Of a stretch of 32,194 nucleotides of DNA, positions 14,552 to 21,889 are shown piece by piece (the first letter of the stretch is position 1; each line of letters begins with the position of its first letter). This DNA comes from Lentilactobacillus hilgardii DSM 20176 = ATCC 8290 (GTDB taxonomy: Bacteria; Bacillota; Bacilli; Lactobacillales; Lactobacillaceae), in contig NZ_GG669998.1 of NCBI RefSeq assembly GCF_000159315.1, forward strand, positions 1 to 32,194, given 5' to 3'. A model generated the notes under the pieces. It did no database searches and had not been told where the DNA came from. It saw only the letters and a program-made list of their open reading frames with translations. The position numbers and the translations under genes are program-made.

Positions 14552-15031
14552 ATGAGCAGAGAAATTAAGTTTCGTGGGGTTGCCAAGGATTTAAAAAACG
14601 TTGATGTGGTGCCACACAAAGGAATCTTTGTGTACGGGAACCTAGTGCATGGGAACCTAGTGCATGATGATGCCACTGATGGACCTGATTACATCGTTGG
14701 CAACATGGTGGAAGCAGATGAAGAATATTGCACACTGCATTTCTGGGAACCGATTGAAAAAGGGTCAGCAGAGCAGTTTACCGGTTTAAAAGATAAGAAT
14801 GGCAAAGATATCTACGAAGGCGATATTCTAGCCTGGCATTCAAACATTTGTAGAAAGCATGATTGGGTAGGATTAGTTCTGTATCGCGGAGCTGGATTTG
14901 CGGTACAAGAGAGCGATAAGTCCTATAGTTCACCAGAATGGCTGGATTGTGCTTGCCGTAAAGATGCTAATATCATTGAAGTCATCGGAAATATCCACAC
15001 GAATCCAGAACTATTGGAGGACAAAAAATGA
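14552..15031 (+). CDS. YopX family protein
   Basis: The 159-residue protein begins MSREIKFRGVAKD and has the YopX signature: FVYGNLVH, then EQFTGLKDKNGKDIYEGDIL and, near the end, IIEVIGNIHTNPELL. YopX proteins are common in phages of Bacillota. Their function is unknown. ATG 14552 has GGAGGAG eight bases before it; an in-frame GTG at 14543 is the ribosome site itself. The segment GNLVH is doubled at residues 29-38 by a 15-bp tandem duplication. Confidence 0.88.
   Translation: MSREIKFRGVAKDLKNVDVVPHKGIFVYGNLVHGNLVHDDATDGPDYIVGNMVEADEEYCTLHFWEPIEKGSAEQFTGLKDKNGKDIYEGDILAWHSNICRKHDWVGLVLYRGAGFAVQESDKSYSSPEWLDCACRKDANIIEVIGNIHTNPELLEDKK
14636..14665 (+). repeat. 15-bp tandem duplication inside the YopX gene
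   Basis: GGGAACCTAGTGCAT occurs twice without a base between the copies. It keeps the frame and doubles the residues GNLVH. The two copies are identical, so the event is recent or the tract is variable. Confidence 0.9.
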
Positions 15032-15049
15032 CATAAAAAAGGTAATTCC

Positions 15050-15124
15050 ATGTGTGCCAATGGATTTGAGCTTAATGCATTTTACCGAGAAAAAAGAAAA
15101 CAGCGAGTAGTACATGATTTATAA
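15050..15124 (+). CDS. Possible 24-residue peptide
   Basis: ATG at 15050 opens a 24-residue frame (ending QRVVHDL) with only a weak AAGG before it. Directly upstream, a good ribosome site (GGAGG) leads to an ATG at 15028 that stops after two codons. The TAA that ends this frame is followed in the same frame by the 15134-15220 peptide, so both may be parts of one broken gene. Confidence 0.25.
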   Translation: MCANGFELNAFYREKRKQRVVHDL

Positions 15125-15133
15125 ATTAAAAAA

Positions 15134-15220
15134 GTGGCATATTTTGATTTAAGCGTGCCAAAGTACCGGAGAAAAATCAAAAAAACGGCTGTTTTTGCAA
15201 TTAAGGAGGCAGAAAAATGA
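15134..15220 (+). CDS. Possible 28-residue basic peptide
   Basis: GTG at 15134 gives MAYFDLSVPKYRRKIKK and a C-terminus EAEK whose TGA stop overlaps the ATG of the next gene. No clear ribosome site precedes the GTG. The same ending, EAEK with an overlapping start, recurs at the next gene border because of a 21-bp repeat, which favours this being a coding frame or a remnant of one. Confidence 0.4.
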   Translation: MAYFDLSVPKYRRKIKKTAVFAIKEAEK

Positions 15221-15434
15221 AGATTTATTGTTATCTTATTCCAAGGTTCACGTTTGTAGCAGAGGATCGTGTTTTTAAAAAAGATGAGAAATATCCAGTT
15301 TATAGTCGGGGAGACTATTTCACACTAGTTGGAGAGAACGGAGAATTTAATTTCACTAAACGAGGTCTTGATCTGACTATTAAAAACTGGAAAGATCAAG
15401 TTAACGTCCAAACGGAGGCAGAAAAATGAAGATT
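15205..15434 (+). repeat. 21-bp gene-border repeat (two copies)
   Basis: An identical 21-bp stretch beginning GGAGGCAGAAAAATGA lies at 15205-15225 and 15414-15434. Each copy carries the ribosome site, the ATG, the stop of the preceding frame and the first two codons after ATG of the next gene (Met-Lys-Ile). Confidence 0.9.
15217..15429 (+). CDS. Small hypothetical protein
   Basis: The 70-residue product appears beta-rich (IYCYLIPRFTFVAEDRVF, YFTLVGENGEF), possibly a small SH3-like barrel. AAGGAGG stands in front of the ATG, and its stop overlaps the next start (ATGA). Not recognised. Confidence 0.7.
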   Translation: MKIYCYLIPRFTFVAEDRVFKKDEKYPVYSRGDYFTLVGENGEFNFTKRGLDLTIKNWKDQVNVQTEAEK

Positions 15435-15620
15435 AGAGTATCGGACGTTTTCGATAACGTCAACGACATTCGCAAAGATATGTCAATCGGCATGAATGAA
15501 GAGATTAAACAAGAATTGGCAGAGAATTTGGGAATTGGAACCTTTGAAATTGATCAAGTTTTAGAAAATGCACAGATTTACTTCGATGGCTCTTTACTGA
15601 ATAAAGTTATTGAGGTGTAA
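15426..15620 (+). CDS. Small hypothetical protein
   Basis: The 64-residue acidic product begins MKIRVSDVFDNVNDIRKDM and appears to be a short strand followed by helices. The ATG overlaps the preceding stop and has its own GGAGG. It is followed by a frameshifted small gene. Function unknown. Confidence 0.65.
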   Translation: MKIRVSDVFDNVNDIRKDMSIGMNEEIKQELAENLGIGTFEIDQVLENAQIYFDGSLLNKVIEV

Positions 15621-15623
15621 GGT

Positions 15624-15739
15624 ATGAGCGGTGATATGAAATAATTGAAGTCCCACTTCGGCAAACATACAAAACCGTGATAAGATTAATCCCACATGAA
15701 ATGAATATATTACAGATTGGATGGATTAAAAATGAATGA
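15624..15739 (+). pseudogene. Frameshifted 38-codon gene
   Basis: GAGGTG precedes an ATG at 15624 that reads MSGDMK and stops. One base out of register, the same stretch stays open for more than 30 codons (YEIIEVPLRQ, KTVIRLIPHEMNILQIG) and ends at 15737-15739, overlapping the start of the next gene in normal phage style. Adding one T at GATAT (GATTAT) would join both parts into a 38-residue protein. A one-base loss is the simplest reading. It could be a sequencing error. Confidence 0.55.
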
Positions 15740-16061
15740 ACTAGTTAAACGAGTAATTGAATTAGAAAGTCAATACAATGGTTCAATGAATAATGTGCCA
15801 GCAAATAAGTTGTCTAGTTTGCAAGCTTATGCTAATCAAATAGCCCCAGAAAAAATGGTCAAAAGTACTCGGAATGCTGTTAGAAGTAAGCAGTATCAAC
15901 GTTATTTCTTGATGAAGTTAACTCAATTGGTTATTAATGGCAATGATATTAAAAATATTCAGAAGCAATTAAATGCTGATGAGGTAATTAATATGCACGG
16001 AGAACGGATGATGAGTAAATCTGCTGTACTAAAAGCTATGAAATATCATCATTTGGTGTAA
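15732..16061 (+). CDS. Hypothetical protein before the late region
   Basis: The 109-residue basic protein is probably all-helical, with SKQYQRYFLMKLTQLVINGND and a C-terminal MMSKSAVLKAMKYHHL that could form a DNA-binding helix pair. ATG 15732 is preferred to 15717 because the former gives MNELVKRV and a GGATGG lies eight bases away. The gene lies where late-transcription activators (ArpU/RinA-like) usually stand, but I see no clear match to those families. Confidence 0.6.
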   Translation: MNELVKRVIELESQYNGSMNNVPANKLSSLQAYANQIAPEKMVKSTRNAVRSKQYQRYFLMKLTQLVINGNDIKNIQKQLNADEVINMHGERMMSKSAVLKAMKYHHLV

Positions 16062-16092
16062 CAGTTACTTCAAAATTATTGGTGGTGATCCT

Positions 16093-16989
16093 TTGAAAGA
16101 TGAAGTGTTAGTTAATTCAATTACTAATTGTCGAAATTTTAGAAATGGGGTTAATCGAATCCATTATGCGATTTATTGTTCGACTAATGATGCATTTAAC
16201 TTACTATTACAGCAAACACTAAAACGAGTTCATTACTGGGAGTGCAAAGACAAGGCCAATTTAATTGCGGCTTTTACTGATGAGAGCAACCCTGAATTTA
16301 AAAATAAACAATGGGCAATTACCTATGCTGCCAAAGATGTAGTTGAAGATTATTATGGTCATAAAACATTATTGGTAGAGGATTTTGATAAATCTGATGA
16401 ACTCGGTCAATTAGAACCTATTAATTGTCGAAGTTCAGTGTCGGTTGAGAATTCATTGGTAAATAAGGTTAGTTCATTATTTCCGACTAATAAAACCAAA
16501 ATGTTTGTCAAAAGCTTGCTGAAATATGGAAAAACGGCAACGATGGATATTTTTTCAATGACTGAGAAAAAATTTGAACATGCATTGTATGATCGAATAG
16601 CTTACGTTAAATCCAATGCACAACTGTTTAACACAAGGTTAAACAGTTTTGATCATCAAGACGTGTTAGATAAACTAAAGATATTAGGCGATTTTGAATA
16701 TTGCCTTAATAAATACATTGATCCGATGACATTAAATAGCGAGGTTCACACTTTATTTATTGATAATAGTGATGTATTCAATGATATATTCGATTATGCA
16801 GCTAAAGTATATGGGATGGAATACCAGGGCATTGTTTGGGAATCGTTTGGGATGATTAATGATCATGAATTAAAACTAGATGAATACAAATTAATTGACT
16901 CAATAATTGATTTGCAACAAGAATTAAGTAGACAACTTTTGCCAACAAAAGGACAGGTGAGCTTATATGAAGCTACATATTTGTCATGA
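16093..16989 (+). CDS. Uncharacterised protein, possible late-gene regulator
   Basis: The 298-residue cytosolic protein has no known motif that I can name. Near residues 135-170, FVKSLLKYGKTATMDIFSM and the following KKFEHALYDRIAYV resemble a helix-turn-helix of the sigma-region-4 or ArpU kind, but the call is weak. TTG at 16093 is the start, with GGTGG seven bases upstream. It overlaps the HNH gene by 23 bases. Its place, between the early genes and the terminase region, suits a regulator of the late operon. Confidence 0.6.
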   Translation: MKDEVLVNSITNCRNFRNGVNRIHYAIYCSTNDAFNLLLQQTLKRVHYWECKDKANLIAAFTDESNPEFKNKQWAITYAAKDVVEDYYGHKTLLVEDFDKSDELGQLEPINCRSSVSVENSLVNKVSSLFPTNKTKMFVKSLLKYGKTATMDIFSMTEKKFEHALYDRIAYVKSNAQLFNTRLNSFDHQDVLDKLKILGDFEYCLNKYIDPMTLNSEVHTLFIDNSDVFNDIFDYAAKVYGMEYQGIVWESFGMINDHELKLDEYKLIDSIIDLQQELSRQLLPTKGQVSLYEATYLS

Positions 16990-17434
16990 AGTTGGCTGTC
17001 AAGCATTGATACCAATGAATAAAAGATATTGCGATAAGCATTCCATTAAGCATCAACGACCAGGCAACTTGCGTCAGCGTGCAGTCAGTTCTGCAAGAAA
17101 TCGGGAGTACAATATGTATCATCGTGATCCAATAGCTAACGGTTTTTATCATTCCCAAGAGTGGACTAAGATTCGTAATTATGTGGCAGCTAGGGATTAT
17201 TATCTAGACGGTGTGACTGAATTGCCAGTTGCAAACGATAGAATAATCGTTGATCATATTATTCCTAGACGTCTATTGTCTCGAGACAAATGGTTGGATG
17301 TTGACAATCTTTGGTGTTTATCGCCAGCAACGCATAATATCAAAACTAAACTAGAACAATCGATGAGGGATAATCAATTAAAACATTGTGATAAACGCTG
17401 GTGGATTAAAGTATTATCCAAACGCATTAAATAA
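16967..17434 (+). CDS. HNH endonuclease next to terminase
   Basis: The 155-residue HNH nuclease has an N-terminal zinc knuckle (CHEVGC, then YCDKH) and the HNH core from about residue 85: IIVDHIIPRR with the catalytic His, DNLWCLSPATHN, then THNIKTK. In HK97-like phages of Gram-positive hosts such genes stand beside terS/terL and aid the cos cleavage step with the terminase. A ribosome site GGTGAG lies ahead of ATG, inside the previous gene. The untranslated gap that follows probably contains its substrate site. Confidence 0.9.
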   Translation: MKLHICHEVGCQALIPMNKRYCDKHSIKHQRPGNLRQRAVSSARNREYNMYHRDPIANGFYHSQEWTKIRNYVAARDYYLDGVTELPVANDRIIVDHIIPRRLLSRDKWLDVDNLWCLSPATHNIKTKLEQSMRDNQLKHCDKRWWIKVLSKRIK

Positions 17435-18036
17435 CCATTCCCCATTTGTGGGAAGTTCCTAATAAGACGGATGGTATTCTGTATGGGGTGGGTACCAACT
17501 GGCGGATGGTGAGTACCGGTTATAGAAGGGCACCATCCAAAAAAGAAGGCCACCATGAACACTTCCTTAAATAATTTCTGAGATTCAAAAATCAATCTGT
17601 CTAATTTTTAGAATAAGAGATGGCACCATCGTTTAAAACGTCGAAAATAATTTTAATTTTTTCAACAACGTTGAGGCGATATACGTGTACAGAAAAAAAT
17701 CAAGTAGAAAATATTTTTTTGGAATTTGCCAAAAATGATAATGATTGGGAAGTTCCTTAAGACATCCCCCGGGTGGTCAAAGCTTAGGGGAGCGCACGCC
17801 CAGCAGTAGCGCACGTTAAAAGTTGTAAATTCAAAACTTTTTTATGGGCTTACTATAACTGGGTGCACGCAATTTCACAAATTGCTTATATGAATAACCC
17901 TACTATAATGACTATGTATATTTTCCTCCTAAAAGTTAATATAATTAGACGTTTTTTCACGATTGTAGGGTGTATACGTTCGAACAGTGTGTTTAATGAT
18001 TTTTTTGTGATTCATTAGTCTAAATGAATCAGATTG
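17435..18036. other. Repeat-rich non-coding stretch, candidate cos/terminase recognition region
   Basis: No convincing gene lies here. The motif GGATGGT is at 17469-17475 and 17504-17511 (as GGATGGTG). Its inverse CACCAT(CC) is at 17531-17538, 17551-17556 and 17624-17630, the last within the palindrome GATGG-CA-CCATC (17619-17630). TGGGAAGTTCCT is a direct repeat at 17449-17460 and 17746-17757. AGCGCACG repeats at 17791-17798 and 17808-17815. An 8-bp stem GATTCATT/AATGAATC stands at 18009-18030. Position between HNH and terS is the usual one for cos. The cut site cannot be fixed. Confidence 0.5.
17882..17909 (+). promoter_or_regulatory. Candidate late promoter
   Basis: TTGCTT (17882-17887) and a perfect TATAAT (17904-17909) are 16 bp apart and read toward terS. 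The terminator at 18037-18066 lies between this promoter and terS, so read-through or antitermination would be needed. Weak call. Confidence 0.3.
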
Positions 18037-18066
18037 AAAGAGTCCCTATTGGGGGGGCTCTTTTTT
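18037..18066 (+). terminator. Intrinsic terminator just before terS
   Basis: AAGAGTCCC pairs with GGGGCTCTT (one T-G pair) and is followed by a T run at 18061-18066. It ends only 24 bases before the terS start codon. It would separate the early operon from the late operon unless it is read through. Confidence 0.75.
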
Positions 18067-18089
18067 ATTGCTTGGAGGTGAACTAAAAA

Positions 18090-18608
18090 ATGCCAAAACA
18101 AATGAAACTAACTACAGACAAGCATGCTCGCAAGGATCAGCGAGTTAGAACTCAAAAACTAATAACGGAAACTTCTGGAATGGATTTGATTCAAAAGAGT
18201 TGTCCAAAATATCTGTCAAGTTATGCGCGAGCAATGTGGACGAAACTTGTACCAATTTTGCAAGCATCAGGATATGTTAAACAGGCCGACAAGGGAACAA
18301 TTGAAGCGTTTTGTATTAACTATCAATTATTGCGGAAAGGCTATGACTCAATTAAAACAGATGGTGTTGTCACCAAAGTTTCTAAAACTGTGGTCAACCA
18401 ACGAACTGGAGAAACATATGAAGACAACGCAGGCTGGAAACGTAATCCGGCATCACAAATTATTGATTCTGCTACGGCAAAATTAAACAGCTTAGCACAC
18501 GAATTAGGCTTAACACCATCTGCACGAGCCTCATTACTGCAACTCTCAGATGACAACGATGAGGAACCCAATATTAAAGAGATGTTAAATGGGGGAAGTG
18601 AGTTTTAG
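18090..18608 (+). CDS. terS: Terminase small subunit, P27 family
   Basis: Recognises phage DNA and loads it on the large subunit for packaging. The 172-residue protein fits the P27 family: the PKYLSSYARAMWTKLVPILQ helix region, ADKGTIEAFCINYQLLRKGY, NPASQIIDSATAKLNSLAHELGLTPSARASL near the C-terminus. A basic N-terminus (DKHARKDQRVRTQK) may contact DNA. GGAGGTGA stands eight bases ahead of ATG. The stop overlaps the GTG start of terL. Confidence 0.93.
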   Translation: MPKQMKLTTDKHARKDQRVRTQKLITETSGMDLIQKSCPKYLSSYARAMWTKLVPILQASGYVKQADKGTIEAFCINYQLLRKGYDSIKTDGVVTKVSKTVVNQRTGETYEDNAGWKRNPASQIIDSATAKLNSLAHELGLTPSARASLLQLSDDNDEEPNIKEMLNGGSEF

Positions 18609-20452
18609 TGGTACAGGAATTTGATTTTACTCAAAGAAATACTAACTTGGATAAAATATTTCAGCAGCTTGATGGGAAAGGCTACTTTGATGAAATCAAA
18701 AGCAAATACCGTGATCCGGCCACTGTTTATTGTTACCGGGTATTAACTGGTCAACAGTTAGCCTGCAAAACAATTAAACTAGCAGCGTTTAGACATTTGA
18801 ATGATTTAAAGCGATCCACGGAAGGTAATTTTCCGTATTACTATGATTTGGATAAATGCCGAAATATCTGTAACTTCGCACGCATGTGCCCTGATGTTTC
18901 TCAAAACAAGCCAATACCACTGATGATTTGGCAACAAGCAATCTTGTGCCTTTCTCAGGGATGGCGAACAAAGGAAGACAAGCAAAAGCGATTTGAGCGA
19001 TGTATGGTTTCAGTGGCTCGGACTAATGGCAAGTCATATTTATTGAATATCTTGATACTTTACGCTTACTTGGTCGAGGATAGTGACCAGTTTAACGCTG
19101 ATTTGTGTTACTTGGCACCAGTTGATAAGCAGTCTAAGAAGTCTTGGCGTTACATTAAACAGACTTTTAACAGCTTACAAGAAATGCCTGGATTTCGTAA
19201 ATTAATCAAGGATCAGAATATTGCGATTAATGATGATGTTTTGAAATCCACGAAGACTCAAAACCAGATATTACGAATGACAGCTGGTAGTGCACAATTA
19301 GATGCCTTTCATTTTCTCTTTGCCACGGTGGATGAATACGGGGATGAAAATTTTAATTCGGATGTGATTTCTAAAGTCACGTCTGGACAAGTTCAAACTA
19401 GTAACCGGCAAACATTTTTTATCAGTACGGCATACAGTAACCCTAAAGTCCCGATGTATAGTGATGTTAGACGACTCACTAAGGCGATGGAAAAAGATTC
19501 TAACCGAACGGAAGATTCAACGTTGGCATTAATTTGGCAGCAGGATGACCAAGATGAAGTTGATGATCCAGAAACATGGGTGAAAAGTAATCCATTACTA
19601 GATTTACCGGCTAAGCATGATACCCTACTGAAAGGGTTAATTAGTGAACGTGATTCTAAGCTGGAAGACGGTACGCTAAATGATTTCATTAACCGTAACC
19701 TCAATATGTGGTTGCAGACTGCTAAAGATAAATATTTGAAATTAGAGGATATACAAAAGTCAGTTGTTTCTGATTTCGAAATTGATAATCAAGATTGCTA
19801 TGTGGGTTTTGATTTATCGCATGCTTCAGATGATACGGCTTATAGTTTTGTTTTCCCACATTTGAATGGCGAACAAAAGAAATATTTCATCTTGCAGCAT
19901 TCATTTGTTCCGTTAGCCCGAGCAGATAATTCCATTATTGTGAAAGAAAAACAAGATGGAATTAATTACTCAAACGCAGAAAAGTTAGGCTTTTGTGATA
20001 TTTCGCAAAATTCTTATGGCTTAATTGATGAAGATTTTGTTGGGCGCTGGTTCCTGGATTTTGTTAACGATCATCATTTGAGAGTCAAAGCGTTTATTTA
20101 TGATCCTTATCAAGCTAGCGTAATTACTGATTGGTTGGATAATAATATGCCAGAAGTGCCTTTTATTACTTTAAAGCAAGGGACGGTTAGTTTGAGCTCG
20201 CCCACAGTATTTTTGAGAAATCAGTTTATTGCGGGAAATATTGAGATGTTGGCTGATCCGATTTTGCAAACCTGTTTGGCTAATGCTGTGACGATGGCTA
20301 ATCCGTATGGTATTAAAATAGATCGAACGGCTCTGACTTCAAAAATTGATTGTGCTGATGCCACTATTGATGCCATGTCTCAAGCCTTTTTTATTTTGAA
20401 AATCCTAATCATGGTCTTAAAGAAGATAAAAAGAATCCCTTTAACGGGATGA
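18608..20452 (+). CDS. terL: Terminase large subunit, C-terminus altered by frameshift
   Basis: ATP-driven packaging motor and DNA nuclease. The 614-residue frame shows Walker A-like ARTNGKS (137-143), Walker B ATVDEYG with D242/E243, and the RNase H-like nuclease with D402 in GFDLSHA and a late Asp pair, D581 and D584, in IDCADATID. GTG 18608 overlaps the terS stop. After the T6 run at 20387-20392 the frame goes into a short ILKILIMVLKK tail. In the -1 frame a much more protein-like, acidic end follows (ENPNHG, NPFNG, EEVNEFF) to a stop at 20500-20502, which would give 631 residues. A lost T (T7 to T6) or frameshifting is likely. All catalytic residues lie before the lesion. Confidence 0.92.
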   Translation: MVQEFDFTQRNTNLDKIFQQLDGKGYFDEIKSKYRDPATVYCYRVLTGQQLACKTIKLAAFRHLNDLKRSTEGNFPYYYDLDKCRNICNFARMCPDVSQNKPIPLMIWQQAILCLSQGWRTKEDKQKRFERCMVSVARTNGKSYLLNILILYAYLVEDSDQFNADLCYLAPVDKQSKKSWRYIKQTFNSLQEMPGFRKLIKDQNIAINDDVLKSTKTQNQILRMTAGSAQLDAFHFLFATVDEYGDENFNSDVISKVTSGQVQTSNRQTFFISTAYSNPKVPMYSDVRRLTKAMEKDSNRTEDSTLALIWQQDDQDEVDDPETWVKSNPLLDLPAKHDTLLKGLISERDSKLEDGTLNDFINRNLNMWLQTAKDKYLKLEDIQKSVVSDFEIDNQDCYVGFDLSHASDDTAYSFVFPHLNGEQKKYFILQHSFVPLARADNSIIVKEKQDGINYSNAEKLGFCDISQNSYGLIDEDFVGRWFLDFVNDHHLRVKAFIYDPYQASVITDWLDNNMPEVPFITLKQGTVSLSSPTVFLRNQFIAGNIEMLADPILQTCLANAVTMANPYGIKIDRTALTSKIDCADATIDAMSQAFFILKILIMVLKKIKRIPLTG

Positions 20453-20562
20453 GCAATGAGGAAGTCAACGAATTTTTTACCAGTGATCAGTTTAGTTTTT
20501 AATATTTTCAACATTTAGTGGGTGATATATGTAGTGGATAAATTATTTAGGAGGCAGATTAG

Positions 20563-20727
20563 TTGAATCTGAAACAATGGTGGACAGGTTTAATCACTAA
20601 CCTGTCTTTTATATTATTTTTATTTGGATTAATTACTTTTGTGATTGCAGCAAGTTTAATCAATTTTATTGTTGGTTGGGTAGTTGCTGGAATTGCTTTA
20701 ATCGTTTTAGCCTATGTCATTTCTTGA
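20563..20727 (+). CDS. DUF1056-like small membrane protein
   Basis: The 54-residue peptide has two hydrophobic segments (about 14-32 and 36-53) and an N-terminal MNLKQWWTG. The TTG start has AGGAGG eight bases upstream. Small DUF1056 proteins commonly stand between terL and portal in phages of lactic acid bacteria, which matches this position and size. Function unknown. Confidence 0.75.
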   Translation: MNLKQWWTGLITNLSFILFLFGLITFVIAASLINFIVGWVVAGIALIVLAYVIS

Positions 20728-20740
20728 AAGGAGGCGTTGA

Positions 20741-21889
20741 ATGCTGAATCCCTTTAAAAATTTTATGTCAAAACAAACACAGTCAATTAGTACAGCTGGT
20801 TATTCACCATTCATGTTAAACGGTGCGCTACTATCAACTAACACTGTGGATGCTGACGGGGCGTTACAAAACAGCGATATTTATGCGGTGATTAACCGAA
20901 TTGCGGGTGACGTAGCCAGTTGTGAATTTAAAACAGATCAATATAGCAACATGTTAAATCAGCCCAGCACGCTATTGAGTGCATATAATTTTTGGCAAGC
21001 AGTTAGTGCTCAAATGATGTTAACTGGCAATGCCTTCGTTCTAATTCAACGAAATGGTAACGGTAGCCCGGCTGGATTGGCCTTAATTCCGTTTTATCAA
21101 GTTAGTATTACTTTAGATAATCAGCAAAATGTTCTCTATTATACAGTTAATTACGGCGATGACCGGGGACAGGTAACTTATTTAGCTGCCGATATTTTGC
21201 ATTTTCGGTTGTTCGTTTCGGGGCAAGTTGCTACTGAACTAGTCGGAAGCAGCCCATTAAATAGTTTGGTTAAAGAAATTAATATCCAGAATTATAGCAA
21301 TCAATTGTCATTAAGTAGTTTAAAAAATGCGATTGCACCAAGCTATACAATTACGGTTCCAGCAGCCAAATTGGAACCGCAGGCTAAGGAAAATATTAGA
21401 GAATCGTTTGAAAAACAAAATTCTGGTGCTAATTCTGGTCGACCAATTGTTTTGGATCAATCCGCTCAGCTTGATTCATTACAAATTAATCCAGATATAG
21501 CCAAATTATTAAATAATGCCACGTTTAGTCAGACCCAGATTGCCAAGGCTTTTTGTGTTCCAGATAGTTATTTAAATGGTCAAGGTGACGAACAATCATC
21601 AATTGAGATGATTCGTTCTTTGTATCAAAATAGTTTGAGCTTATACATTCGACCAATTGAATCGGAGTTGTCGTTGAAATTGGGAATTGATATAAAAATG
21701 GATATTAATTCGGCTATTGATGTTGATCATCAGCAATTAATTAGTAATATTACTAAATTAAGTACTGGTCAGTCACCAGCATTAACGCCGCAACAAGCGC
21801 AAACAATTCTGAAACAAGCGGGGGTTTTTCCTGATTTGAAAGTTTCAGCAGTGGAAGGAGGTGATGATAATGACAACAGTACCAATTAA
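20741..21889 (+). CDS. Portal protein, HK97 family
   Basis: Forms the dodecameric ring at the head vertex through which DNA enters and leaves. The 382-residue sequence has the family's N-terminal part with NSDIYAVINRIAGDVA, then MLTGNAFVLIQRN, ILHFRLF, and the stem/clip region with SQTQIAKAFCVPDSYL and GDEQSSIEM (about 270-290). AAAGGAGG precedes ATG. The 3' end runs 20 bases into the protease gene, the usual coupling. Confidence 0.95.
   Translation: MLNPFKNFMSKQTQSISTAGYSPFMLNGALLSTNTVDADGALQNSDIYAVINRIAGDVASCEFKTDQYSNMLNQPSTLLSAYNFWQAVSAQMMLTGNAFVLIQRNGNGSPAGLALIPFYQVSITLDNQQNVLYYTVNYGDDRGQVTYLAADILHFRLFVSGQVATELVGSSPLNSLVKEINIQNYSNQLSLSSLKNAIAPSYTITVPAAKLEPQAKENIRESFEKQNSGANSGRPIVLDQSAQLDSLQINPDIAKLLNNATFSQTQIAKAFCVPDSYLNGQGDEQSSIEMIRSLYQNSLSLYIRPIESELSLKLGIDIKMDINSAIDVDHQQLISNITKLSTGQSPALTPQQAQTILKQAGVFPDLKVSAVEGGDDNDNSTN

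Noticed and set aside
17374-17595. Minus-strand frame of 73 codons across the HNH end and the gap
   Set aside because: No ribosome site. It runs over the repeat-rich region and the HNH 3' end.
17908-18018. Plus-strand 35-codon hydrophobic peptide that could be a type I toxin
   Set aside because: No ribosome site before ATG and no antisense RNA promoter pair visible.
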